DNA of 64,000 nucleotides, from positions 42,975 to 106,974 of the forward strand of contig NZ_FNGI01000014.1 of assembly GCF_900102945.1 (NCBI RefSeq). Direction: 5' to 3'. The notes under the pieces were generated by a model. It had not been told where the DNA came from, did no database searches, and saw only the letters and a program-made list of their open reading frames with translations. The translations under genes were made by a program, and so were the position numbers. Numbering within the stretch: the stretch's first letter is position 1; the number at the start of each line of letters is the position of its first letter. Positions 1 through 6,920 of this stretch are shown here, piece by piece. This stretch comes from Modicisalibacter muralis (GTDB lineage: Bacteria > Pseudomonadota > Gammaproteobacteria > Pseudomonadales > Halomonadaceae).

Positions 1-353
1 ACGAGACCCTGGAAACCGCCCTGGCCCGCATCGACGACTTCGGCTACCAGAATTCGATTCTGATGGTCAACGATCGCCACCAGCCCGTCGGCATGATTAC
101 CCGCTCGGTCGCGCGCACCACCAAGGGCTACTGCCGCGATCATTTTCAGGCCGCGCCGCCGCTAGCCAGCCTGGATGATGACCTGCGCAAGGTCGCCTCG
201 CTGATGTTCGCTCACGACACGACCTGGCTGCCCTGCGTCGACGAGCAAGGCCGAGTCAGCGGGCAGATCACCCAGCGCGCCATGACTCGCCACCTGGGCT
301 CGCGCTATCGCTCGCGCAGCGAGGAGCGCATCCACGCCGGTAGGGAGGAGTAA
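1..353 (+). CDS. Quaternary-amine ABC transporter ATPase, C-terminal CBS part (5' truncated by window edge)
   Basis: The reading frame is open from the first complete codon and stops with TAA at 351-353, so only the C-terminal ~117 residues are present. They read as a CBS domain pair, with hydrophobic strands followed by short polar turns such as ILMVNDRHQPVG and WLPCVDEQGRVSGQIT. That arrangement is typical of the regulatory tail of glycine betaine/choline/carnitine importer ATPases (OpuCA/ProV type), where CBS domains sense ionic strength. The stop lies 4 bp before the permease start at 358, so the two are translationally close and form one operon with the binding protein at 1154. The nucleotide-binding domain lies outside the window, so the ATPase identity rests on the tail and the neighbours. 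Confidence 0.8.
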   Translation, partial: ETLETALARIDDFGYQNSILMVNDRHQPVGMITRSVARTTKGYCRDHFQAAPPLASLDDDLRKVASLMFAHDTTWLPCVDEQGRVSGQITQRAMTRHLGSRYRSRSEERIHAGREE

Positions 354-357
354 GCCC

Positions 358-1089
358 ATGCCCTTTCGTTCGTTGCTGTTAGTCTGGCGAATATTGCTGG
401 CGGTGCTGATCTTCGTCGCCGGGGTGTGGGCTCAGCGCGGTGGCCTGGTCGAGGAGTTTCTCTACTATCTGCCCGACATTCAATATCAACTGGTTCAGCA
501 TATCTGGCTGGTGGTCATGTCCGGGGGGCTGGCGATCGTCGTCGCCATTCCGCTCGGCGTGCTGCTATCACGGCCGAGCATGGCGCGGGTCGCCGAAACG
601 CTGATGCAGGTGCTGAATATCGGCACCACCATTCCCACCCTGGCGATCCTCGCGCTGTCGATGAGCTTTCTCGGCATCGGCACCCTGCCGGCGGTGTTTG
701 GACTGTTCGTCGCCACGCTATTGCCGATCACACGCAATACCTATGTCGGGCTCAAGGGCGTCTCGCCAGCGCTGATGGAAGCCGCCGCCGGCATCGGCAT
801 GTCGCCGACCCAGCGCCTGCTGCGTGTCGAATTTCCGAATGCGTTGTACGTGATCTTCGCCGGCGTGCGCACCGCCATGGCGCTCAACGTCGGCACCGTG
901 CCGCTGGCCTTTCTAATCGGCGCCGGCGGTCTCGGCGCGCTGATATTCACCGGCATCGTGCTCTACGATCCGATGATGATGCTGGCCGGCGCCATCACCA
1001 CCTCATTGCTGGCGGTCGTCGTCGATACACTGATTGCCATCGTGGCCTTTCTTGTCGTGCCGCGTGGGGTCAACCCTTCGCGCGCATGA
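358..1089 (+). CDS. Glycine betaine/choline-type ABC transporter permease
   Basis: This 243-residue inner-membrane permease has about six hydrophobic segments. The binding-protein-dependent transport signature lies around residues 135-165 (EAAAGIGMSPTQRLLRVEFPNAL). It resembles OpuCB/ProW/YehW-type permeases for quaternary amines: the N-terminal helix is followed by a periplasmic stretch (EEFLYYLPDIQYQLVQHI) and the IGTTIPTLAILAL core. It follows the CBS-domain ATPase by 4 bp and precedes the binding protein by 64 bp. Only one permease is visible; if the system uses two different ones, as OpuC and Yeh systems do, the second must lie upstream of the window. Substrate identity (betaine, choline, carnitine) cannot be read from the sequence. 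Confidence 0.88.
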   Translation: MPFRSLLLVWRILLAVLIFVAGVWAQRGGLVEEFLYYLPDIQYQLVQHIWLVVMSGGLAIVVAIPLGVLLSRPSMARVAETLMQVLNIGTTIPTLAILALSMSFLGIGTLPAVFGLFVATLLPITRNTYVGLKGVSPALMEAAAGIGMSPTQRLLRVEFPNALYVIFAGVRTAMALNVGTVPLAFLIGAGGLGALIFTGIVLYDPMMMLAGAITTSLLAVVVDTLIAIVAFLVVPRGVNPSRA

Positions 1090-1153
1090 TCGATGCAGCA
1101 ACGCTTGATCGAGAAACGTTTAACCGAGCAACGCTCAACCCAAGGAGAGCATC

Positions 1154-2038
1154 ATGAAAAAACAACTACTGACCACCCTGGCCGGTGTCGCCCTCGCCGC
1201 TACGGTCTCGACTGCGCAGGCCGAGGAAATCGTCGTCGGTGGCAAGAACTTCACCGAACAATTGATCCTCGCCGACATGACCACCACGTACCTCGAAAAC
1301 CTCGGTTACGATGTCGAAAAGCGCGACGGCATGGGTACCACCATCCTGCGCCGAGCGCAGCTCAACGGCCAGGTCGACCTGTATTGGGGATATACGGGCA
1401 CCTCGCTGATTACCTTCAACAAGGTCACCGAGGACCTGTCCCGGGAAGAGACCTATCAACGCGTCAAGAAGCTCGATGCCGAGAAGGGGCTGGTGTGGCT
1501 GGAGCCCTCCGACGCCAACAATACCTATGCACTGGCGATGCGCGAGGCCGACGCCGAGCAGCGCGGCATCGAGACCATCTCCGACCTGGCCGCGGCCATC
1601 AACAGCGGCGAAACGCTGACCCTGGCGTCCAACGCCGAGTTCTATTCTCGCGATGACGGCCTGCGCCCGCTGCAGGAAACCTACGGCTTCGAGTTCGGCC
1701 GCGCCAACGTCAAGCAGATGGATTTCGGCCTGACATTGCCGACCCTTGCCGACAAGAACGTCGACGTCGCCATGGCGACGGCCACCGACGGTCGCATCCC
1801 TGCCTTCGACCTGGTGATTCTCGAAGATGACAAAGGCTTTTTCCCGGCCTATGCCCTGACCCCAGTAGTGCGTGAGGAAGTTCTCGAGGCCAACCCGAAG
1901 CTCGCCGAGCAGTTGAACAAGCTGTCCGCGCTGATCGACGACGAGACCATGGCCAAGCTCAACGCACGAGTCGATGTCGACCAGGAAACCATCGAGCATG
2001 TCGCCACGGATTTTCTCAAGCAGCACGACTTGCTGTAA
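1154..2038 (+). CDS. Glycine betaine/choline-type periplasmic substrate-binding protein
   Basis: The 294-residue protein starts with a clear Sec signal (MKKQLLTTLAGVALAATVSTAQA, cleavage after AQA near residue 23). The mature part opens with EEIVVGGKNFTEQLILADM, the hallmark of the OpuAC/OsmF type-2 periplasmic binding family for quaternary amines. A strong AGGAGA ribosome site precedes ATG 1154. It is the last gene of the transporter operon and is followed by a GC-rich hairpin at 2073-2092. The expected role is osmoprotectant or choline capture in the periplasm, important to a halophile. Length is normal for the family. Exact ligand is an inference. Confidence 0.9.
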   Translation: MKKQLLTTLAGVALAATVSTAQAEEIVVGGKNFTEQLILADMTTTYLENLGYDVEKRDGMGTTILRRAQLNGQVDLYWGYTGTSLITFNKVTEDLSREETYQRVKKLDAEKGLVWLEPSDANNTYALAMREADAEQRGIETISDLAAAINSGETLTLASNAEFYSRDDGLRPLQETYGFEFGRANVKQMDFGLTLPTLADKNVDVAMATATDGRIPAFDLVILEDDKGFFPAYALTPVVREEVLEANPKLAEQLNKLSALIDDETMAKLNARVDVDQETIEHVATDFLKQHDLL

Positions 2039-2071
2039 AACCACTCTAATCGACGAGCATTACGCAACCAC

Positions 2072-2093
2072 GAGGCCGCCAACAGGCGGCCTT
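2072..2093 (+). terminator. Stem-loop after the betaine transporter operon
   Basis: AGGCCGCC (2073-2080) pairs perfectly with GGCGGCCT (2085-2092) across an AACA loop, 34 bp after the binding-protein stop. The following bases are TCGTG, so the U-tract is poor, but position and stem strength fit a transcription end. Confidence 0.6.
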
Positions 2094-2149
2094 CGTGTAG
2101 TTGAAATCTGTAGTTGAAACCTATAGCCGAAACCCGCCTGGGAGCCGCC

Positions 2150-3010
2150 ATGCATTATCAGGATTCGCTGCGCGTCGGCGCGGCACAGCTCAACCCCGAG
2201 CTCGGCGAGGTCGACGCCAATCTCGAACGTCATCTCGAACCGATCCGCGAGGCACGCGAGCAGCAACTGGACTTGCTGGTCTTTCCCGAATTGTCGTTGA
2301 CCGGTTACAGCCTCGGCCCCGGCGTGATGGACGCGGCCTGCCCACGCGAAGACCCACGTCTCGCGCAACTCGCCAGGGCCGCCGGCCCCATGCAAACGAT
2401 CATCGGCTTCGTCGAGGAAGCCAGCCCCGGCGAGTATTACAACGCCTTGGCGATCGTTCAGCACGGCGCGGTCGTCGCCGTGCATCGCAAGCTCAATTTG
2501 CCCACCTACGGCGGACTCGAGGAAGGCAAGTGGTTCTGCCCCGGCAAGCGCCTGACCCACACCGAACTGGTGCCCGGCTGGTCAGCCAGCCACTTGATTT
2601 GCGCCGACTTGTGGAACCCGGCGCTGGTGCATACCGCCATGCTCGCGCGACCCAGCGTGCTGTGCGCGCCGATCAACTCCGCGACGGGCATCGTCAGCGA
2701 GCGGTTTTCCAACGAAACCAACTGGCCGCTCAACCTCCGCTTCTATGCCATGACCTACGGCACGCCGGTGATCATGGCCAACCGCCACGGCGCCGAAGGA
2801 GACGCCTGGTTCTGGGGCGGTTCGTGCATTCTCGGCCCGCGCGGCGAGACGCTGGCCGAAGCCGACGACCGCGAAATGCTGATCACCGCGACGCTATCAC
2901 GCAGCGCCATCGCCCGTGCGCGCTTCGAGCTACCCACGCATCGCGACGCCGATAACCCGCTGATTCGCGAATTGCTGGGCGACGCTCATCGGCAGCATTC
3001 CCAGCCATGA
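2150..3010 (+). CDS. Nitrilase-superfamily carbon-nitrogen hydrolase (amidase)
   Basis: The 286-residue protein has the full Glu-Lys-Cys catalytic triad of the superfamily: Glu in FPELSLTGYS, Lys in HRKLNLPTYG, and Cys in ICADLWNP. It would hydrolyse a non-peptide C-N bond (amide or nitrile) in the cytoplasm; the substrate is not evident. I place the start at ATG 2150 because GGGAG lies 6 bases upstream and the homologous core (YQDSLRVGAAQLNPELGEVD) begins there; an upstream in-frame ATG at 2114 would add 12 residues without a better ribosome site. It is separated from the osmolyte operon by the 2072-2093 hairpin, so it may have its own promoter. Confidence 0.85.
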   Translation: MHYQDSLRVGAAQLNPELGEVDANLERHLEPIREAREQQLDLLVFPELSLTGYSLGPGVMDAACPREDPRLAQLARAAGPMQTIIGFVEEASPGEYYNALAIVQHGAVVAVHRKLNLPTYGGLEEGKWFCPGKRLTHTELVPGWSASHLICADLWNPALVHTAMLARPSVLCAPINSATGIVSERFSNETNWPLNLRFYAMTYGTPVIMANRHGAEGDAWFWGGSCILGPRGETLAEADDREMLITATLSRSAIARARFELPTHRDADNPLIRELLGDAHRQHSQP

Positions 3011-3048
3011 AGCACGCTCCCCGTACAATTGCTGCCCCTCAGGCCGTC

Positions 3049-4032
3049 CTATTTCCAGCCGAGTCGCTTGCGATAGAGCGTAGATGGCGCCACTTCCAGC
3101 AGCGCGGCGGCACGCGGCACATTGCCGCCGCATTCGCTGATGGCCTGTTCGATCGCATCGCGTTCGACCATCCATAGTGGGCATGATGTGGTTGAATTGC
3201 GGCGCGATACCGCCTGGATTTTCAGCATAGCCACAGGCAGGTGAAGCATCGCTTCGGTCAGAGTATCTCCATCGTGCATGACGATGGCTCGCCGCAGCAC
3301 ATTCTCCAACTCGCGAACATTGCCAGGCCATGAGTAACGCAGTAACGCTTGTTCCGCAGTAGGCGACAACCGCTGGAATGCTTTTCTTTCTTCCTCTGCG
3401 AAGCGAACCAGCAGCGCATGAGCAATATCGATAACGTCCCTGTCACGATCGCGCAGCGGCGGCAACGTGACGGGTATCACATGCAGGCGGTAGTACAGAT
3501 CTTCACGAAAACGCCCTTGCTCGATCAACTCGGCGGGATTGGCATTGGTCGCACAGATGATACGGCAATCGATGGAACGGGCCGACGTGGCGCCTACCGG
3601 AACGACCGCGCCGGTCTGCAAGAATCGCAGTAGCTTGCTTTGCATTTCCCAACCGAGCTCGCCAATTTCATCCAGGAACAAGGTGCCACCATGGGCAGCG
3701 ACCGCATAGCCCTGCTGATCGCACAAAGCACCCGTAAAGGCTCCTTTAAGATGGCCGAATAGCTGGGTCTCGAGAAGATCCGCGGGTATGGCCGCGCAAT
3801 TGACCGCAACGAAAGGGGCCTGACGACGCGCGCTGCACTTATGCAATGCCTCGGCACAAAGCTCCTTGCCCGTGCCACTTTCTCCCATGATGAATACCGG
3901 TGCATCGGAACCTGCTATCAGGCGAAGCGACTGATAAAGCCTTTTCATTGATGCGGAGGTGCCAATGAACTTTCCGGGTGGCTGCTCGTTCTCAAACTGA
4001 CTGATAGCACTCGACAGGTACATTGGCTGCAT
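3049..4032 (-). CDS. Receiver-less sigma-54-dependent transcription activator (NtrC/PspF-type AAA+ with Fis HTH)
   Basis: This 327-residue bacterial enhancer-binding protein has no N-terminal sensory domain: only ~22 residues precede the AAA+ module. Visible motifs are Walker A GESGTGKE (50-57), the sigma-54-contacting GAFTGA loop (97-102), Walker B GTLFLDEI (116-123), sensor ATNAN (161-165), the arginine-finger region GRFREDLYYRL (173-183) and a Fis-type helix-turn-helix near 290-325. All elements needed to open sigma-54 promoters look intact. GAGG precedes ATG 4032. It is divergent to the CsgG-like operon at 4654, whose promoter matches the sigma-54 consensus, so it is the obvious candidate activator. 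Lacking a receiver, it may be controlled by amount or by an anti-activator, as PspF is; that is inference. Confidence 0.9.
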   Translation of the reverse strand: MQPMYLSSAISQFENEQPPGKFIGTSASMKRLYQSLRLIAGSDAPVFIMGESGTGKELCAEALHKCSARRQAPFVAVNCAAIPADLLETQLFGHLKGAFTGALCDQQGYAVAAHGGTLFLDEIGELGWEMQSKLLRFLQTGAVVPVGATSARSIDCRIICATNANPAELIEQGRFREDLYYRLHVIPVTLPPLRDRDRDVIDIAHALLVRFAEEERKAFQRLSPTAEQALLRYSWPGNVRELENVLRRAIVMHDGDTLTEAMLHLPVAMLKIQAVSRRNSTTSCPLWMVERDAIEQAISECGGNVPRAAALLEVAPSTLYRKRLGWK

Positions 4033-4498
4033 ATGAAATCCCTCGCGAAGCGGGCTAAAAAATCAGGATAATTAGAATAATTGTTACGAGATGTTAAACC
4101 AGTGTCGCCTTTTTACAACCGACTTCTTTATGAATTAAAGAGCCATAAATAAAACTCCACTCAACAAGCCATCACAAGACAACATGCGAGTATTTGTTAT
4201 ATCTCATATTTTCCCACGCACCATTTGATCCGGCTCATCCATAGCATATTTTATCAGGCAATATTAATACCCGAAAATTGGATAAATATAGTTAAAATAT
4301 TATTTCAGCGTGCAACATACGCCAGCCTTTAGACTGGCAAAATTCATTACCCTCCTCCTAAAAATCATGATAATAGCAATTGCAAAAAACAGAATACTCA
4401 CGCTTATTATTTGTGCAATAAATTTTCATTAGTAAAAAAACGCCTAAAAAATAAAAAAAAATAGAAAGCATAACAAATCACCTATTAGAAACCCCAAC

Positions 4499-4539
4499 TT
4501 GCAATGCACTTTGCAAACCCTCCAGTGCACCTTGCAAAA
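4499..4539 (+). promoter_or_regulatory. Candidate enhancer: three TTGCAA boxes, two within 21-bp direct repeats
   Basis: TTGCAA, itself palindromic, occurs at 4499-4504, 4511-4516 and 4532-4537. The last two are embedded in a direct repeat (TGCACTTTGCAAA at 4505 and TGCACCTTGCAAAA at 4526), 21 bp apart, which is two helical turns. The boxes are 55-95 bp upstream of the sigma-54 -24 element, a usual place for activator binding. Binding by the divergent activator is inferred. Confidence 0.55.
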
Positions 4540-4589
4540 CGGAAACCACAAAAAATTAACAACCTTCTGTTTTGTAAATAAAATAAAAC

Positions 4590-4608
4590 TTGGCATGGGT
4601 TGTGCAAT
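4590..4608 (+). promoter_or_regulatory. Sigma-54 (RpoN) promoter of the CsgG-like operon
   Basis: The stretch TTGGCATGGGTTGTGCAAT contains the invariant GG (4592-4593) and GC (4604-4605) separated by exactly 10 bases, as in the consensus TGGCACG-N4-TTGC. Only the C of CACG and one base of TTGC deviate. Transcription would begin near 4616-4618, leaving a ~36-base leader before ATG 4654. The divergently transcribed gene encodes a sigma-54 activator, which strengthens the call. Confidence 0.8.
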
Positions 4609-4653
4609 TAAACCAACAAAGGGATCACAACAGTCAAACGGGCATAAAAAACA

Positions 4654-5502
4654 ATGAACAAGCTGAATCATTGCCTTGCGGCCTGTCTTGCAGTGCTTGC
4701 AAGTGGATGCGCAACCGTCGAACCCGAGATCAATGGCGTAACGCCGCTCATGGGCCCACCGGTCACTTCGAATCATACGCCCTATTCGGAATGTCTGATG
4801 GCACTTGATGCCGTAGAGGGGATCAGTCATCTACCGGTCATCGCCGTGGGACAGATCGCCGACAAGACGGGACAACGTACCTATTCGACCCTGACCGAAA
4901 GCACGGCGCTGACGCAGGGTGTTTCAGAAATGCTGATCAGTGCGTTATTCAAGACCGGCAAGGTCGTGCTGACCGAGCGGCTCGATGTACGAGTTCCCCT
5001 CGCGGAACAACAGCTGGTCGAGCGTGAAGCCATGGCCTATGCGCCTAAACCGATTGCAGTTTTGCCCGCCAATTTTACGATCCTAGGAGCGCTTACCGAA
5101 CTCAACTACAACATCTCAAGCGGCGGTTCGCGACTTTATGTCAGCGGCATCGGCGCGGAGGTGCGTACCGCCGTCATCAACGTCGGGCTAGACCTACGAC
5201 TGGTCGATGTTCGCAGCTTTCGCACCCTGTATGTCTCCAGCCTGCAAAAACAAATCGTTGGCTACGAAGTGGAATCAGGGATATTTCGCTTCTTCGGCAA
5301 TCAACTCATCGAATTCGATGCCGGCGCTGTCAGGAATGAGCCCCTGCAGCACGGTGTTCGATCGGTCGTGGAAATGGGCGCATACCAGATCCTGACCGAA
5401 GGCCTGGGCTTGCCGGTCCCCGACAATGAAGCTTGTCAGCCGCAAGCCGGGCATTACCTCGCCGTAAACCAAAAGGAAAGCAACAATGAAAAAACTCAAT
5501 AA
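4654..5502 (+). CDS. CsgG/HfaB-family outer-membrane secretion lipoprotein
   Basis: The 282-residue protein begins with a lipoprotein-type signal ending at a lipobox-like ASGC (Cys19). It shows the CsgG family pattern: IAVGQIADKTGQRT, a run of Thr/Ser before the helix GVSEMLISALFKTGKVVLTERLD, and FTILGALTELNYNISSGG followed by LDLRLVDVRSFRTLY. CsgG proteins form a nonameric outer-membrane pore exporting fibre subunits (curli); HfaB is the Caulobacter holdfast-anchor homologue. It is the first gene after the sigma-54 promoter and overlaps the next gene by 17 bp, which suggests translational coupling. No CsgE, CsgF or CsgB is recognisable nearby, so this is not a standard curli operon. The family assignment is firm; the cargo is inferred. 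Confidence 0.85.
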   Translation: MNKLNHCLAACLAVLASGCATVEPEINGVTPLMGPPVTSNHTPYSECLMALDAVEGISHLPVIAVGQIADKTGQRTYSTLTESTALTQGVSEMLISALFKTGKVVLTERLDVRVPLAEQQLVEREAMAYAPKPIAVLPANFTILGALTELNYNISSGGSRLYVSGIGAEVRTAVINVGLDLRLVDVRSFRTLYVSSLQKQIVGYEVESGIFRFFGNQLIEFDAGAVRNEPLQHGVRSVVEMGAYQILTEGLGLPVPDNEACQPQAGHYLAVNQKESNNEKTQ

Positions 5503-6244
5503 GCTGGCCGTTGCGGTAAGCACAGCAAGTGCTTTGATGTTGGGTGTCTCTCAGGCGCAGGCCTTCGATACTTCCCACTGGGATTGGGATCTCGATGTCG
5601 ACACCACGGTCGATCAAAACATCGATATTAATGTCGATCTCAAGGATCCCAAGGGGTTGGCCCTGGTGGAAGTCGAGCAGGATTTCGATGGAAGCCTTTC
5701 CGCCGATAGCACCGTGACGGATATCGACAATGTGGCCAAAGCGGACAAACACATCAACTTCGAATGGGAAAAGTCGTTTCTTGGCCATCCCGTTGCCGAA
5801 GGCTCCGTCGACATTCATGTCGATAATTCCGACATGGGGCTAGGCGAGCTTGGCAAGATTGAGAGCGCGGCAACCGCCGTGGCCAACAACGCCAGCATCG
5901 AGACCGACGTTCAGACCAACCTGGATGCCGATCAGTTCTGGGATGGCTCGGGCAGCATCGACGCCAACTCTTATGTGGCCAATATCGATAACATGACCGT
6001 TGACAGCGCGGCAACTGCGGTTGGCAACAACCTGTCGTTGGATCTGAAAACCAAGAGTGCAAGCGACTCCATCCTGCTGGCGAATATCGTTCAGGTCGGA
6101 ACCGGCAGTATTTCCGCTAACTCGACGATCACCAACGTCGATCTGGGGGTAGACGTGCCCAGAGGCTTCGAGGGACCGGAAATCAGCTCCGTCGCTACCG
6201 CCGTTGGCAACAACGTCAGTGTCAGCGTGAATGGTCTCAACTAA
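5486..6244 (+). CDS. Secreted repeat protein, candidate fibre/adhesin subunit exported by the CsgG-like pore
   Basis: The 252-residue protein has a Sec signal (cleavage after AQA near residue 26). Three copies of a composite repeat follow: an acidic motif GS-L/I-S/D-A-x-S-x-V/I-x-x-I/V-D, then S-A/V-ATAV-A/G-NN-x-S. The first motif lies at 69-82, 154-169 and 206-220; ATAVxNN lies at 129-135, 176-182 and 237-243. Alternating hydrophobic/polar residues with Asn pairs suggest a beta-solenoid or amyloid-like fold. It is not classical CsgA, whose repeats are SxxxQxGxxNxAxxxQ. A holdfast-type (HfaD-like) adhesin is one alternative. The protein is acidic, as expected for a halophile. It overlaps the CsgG-like gene and precedes a stable stem-loop. 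Function is inferred from context. Confidence 0.65.
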   Translation: MKKLNKLAVAVSTASALMLGVSQAQAFDTSHWDWDLDVDTTVDQNIDINVDLKDPKGLALVEVEQDFDGSLSADSTVTDIDNVAKADKHINFEWEKSFLGHPVAEGSVDIHVDNSDMGLGELGKIESAATAVANNASIETDVQTNLDADQFWDGSGSIDANSYVANIDNMTVDSAATAVGNNLSLDLKTKSASDSILLANIVQVGTGSISANSTITNVDLGVDVPRGFEGPEISSVATAVGNNVSVSVNGLN

Positions 6245-6262
6245 CCTGAAGGCAATACAAAC

Positions 6263-6285
6263 CCGGAGGGCTTCGTGCCCTCCGG
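6263..6285 (+). terminator. Perfect 9-bp stem-loop between the fibre-subunit gene and the third operon gene
   Basis: CCGGAGGGC (6263-6271) pairs perfectly with GCCCTCCGG (6277-6285) around a TTCGT loop. No U-tract follows, and the AGGAGG ribosome site of the next gene begins 5 bases later. It is more likely a partial terminator or mRNA-stabilising element that keeps subunit mRNA abundant relative to the third gene. It also rules against a start codon at 6275, which would sit in the loop. Confidence 0.55.
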
Positions 6286-6301
6286 AACCAGGAGGCGTGA
6301 C

Positions 6302-6688
6302 GTGACCTCACATAGCAACAAGACGACCCGGCGCAGCGGTCTACTCGGCGCGATAATAGTGTGTGGTGGGTTTTTGATACCGACTACCGTAAGCGCCCAA
6401 TCGCTGATGGGCCCCTACCCCTATGATTTCCCCGCCCGAAGTGGGCAGGCAGCACTGATCCTTTATGAAAGCAATAAGACGGCTTCAGCAAGCGGCTCGG
6501 GGGGTGATACTACTCTATACAGCAGCACCACTATCTCGGCGACCAACTGGCAACAGATCGAAATGACATTAGGTGATGGCTCCGAAGCCTCGATGGTCAC
6601 CGACTCAAGCCAAAGCTCCGAGGGTGGAACGACGACTTCTAACTCGGAGTTTTTCAATAATACGCTTGAAGAAGAATTGATAGAGTAA
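6302..6688 (+). CDS. Small secreted Ser/Thr-rich protein, third gene of the CsgG-like operon
   Basis: I start this 128-residue protein at GTG 6302 because a perfect AGGAGG lies at 6290-6295; an upstream GTG at 6275 falls within a stem-loop. The N-terminus carries a basic stretch and a hydrophobic core ending TTVSAQ, a signal peptide with cleavage near residue 33. The mature part is short and polar: an aromatic segment LMGPYPYDFPARSG, then many Ser, Thr and Gly, then an acidic end. It matches no family I can name. By position it could be an anchor, nucleator or chaperone for the fibre subunit, the roles CsgB/CsgF or HfaA play in related systems, but no sequence motif proves that. Confidence 0.6.
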   Translation: MTSHSNKTTRRSGLLGAIIVCGGFLIPTTVSAQSLMGPYPYDFPARSGQAALILYESNKTASASGSGGDTTLYSSTTISATNWQQIEMTLGDGSEASMVTDSSQSSEGGTTTSNSEFFNNTLEEELIE

Positions 6689-6707
6689 CGACACGACTAT
6701 CTCTGCG

Positions 6708-6745
6708 CCGCCAGGAATAGCTTGGATACAGGCTAGACCTGGCGG
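6708..6745 (+). terminator. Imperfect hairpin after the CsgG-like operon
   Basis: CCGCCAGG (6708-6715) pairs with CCTGGCGG (6738-6745), with a further TAGC/GCTA pairing inside. It lies ~20 bases after the stop of the third gene. There is no U-run, so it is a plausible but not certain operon end. The remaining intergenic bases to 6920 show no confident gene. Confidence 0.45.
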
Positions 6746-6920
6746 ATAAATTGACTCGCCGACTTCGTCACCCGACATCCATTGTGCTTTCTATCGTTCA
6801 ACAACCGCTCGATAGCGGCGTTCCGAGCGTATTCGATAAGGATGCGCAGCCATGCGGCGTACGCAGTAGGGTCGGCTTGCACATCGTGGCACGGACCTCG
6901 GCCCTTCAGGGCGGGAGCAG

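Larger units (their letters stand above)
4033..4653. other. AT-rich divergent regulatory region between the sigma-54 activator and the CsgG-like operon
   Basis: These 621 bases hold no convincing gene. They are much richer in A+T than the flanking coding DNA, with A-tracts around 4438-4465. Near the right end lie three TTGCAA boxes and a sigma-54 promoter (listed separately). A short inverted repeat (GCCAG at 4321-4325 with CTGGC at 4334-4338) is present but weak. I could not identify a clear sigma-70 promoter for the leftward activator gene. The length leaves room for DNA bending (IHF type) between enhancer and promoter. Confidence 0.6.

Noticed and set aside
4654..6688. Annotation as a canonical curli (csg) operon
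   Set aside because: Only the CsgG family member is recognisable. The repeat protein lacks the CsgA Gln/Asn spacing, and CsgD/E/F are absent.
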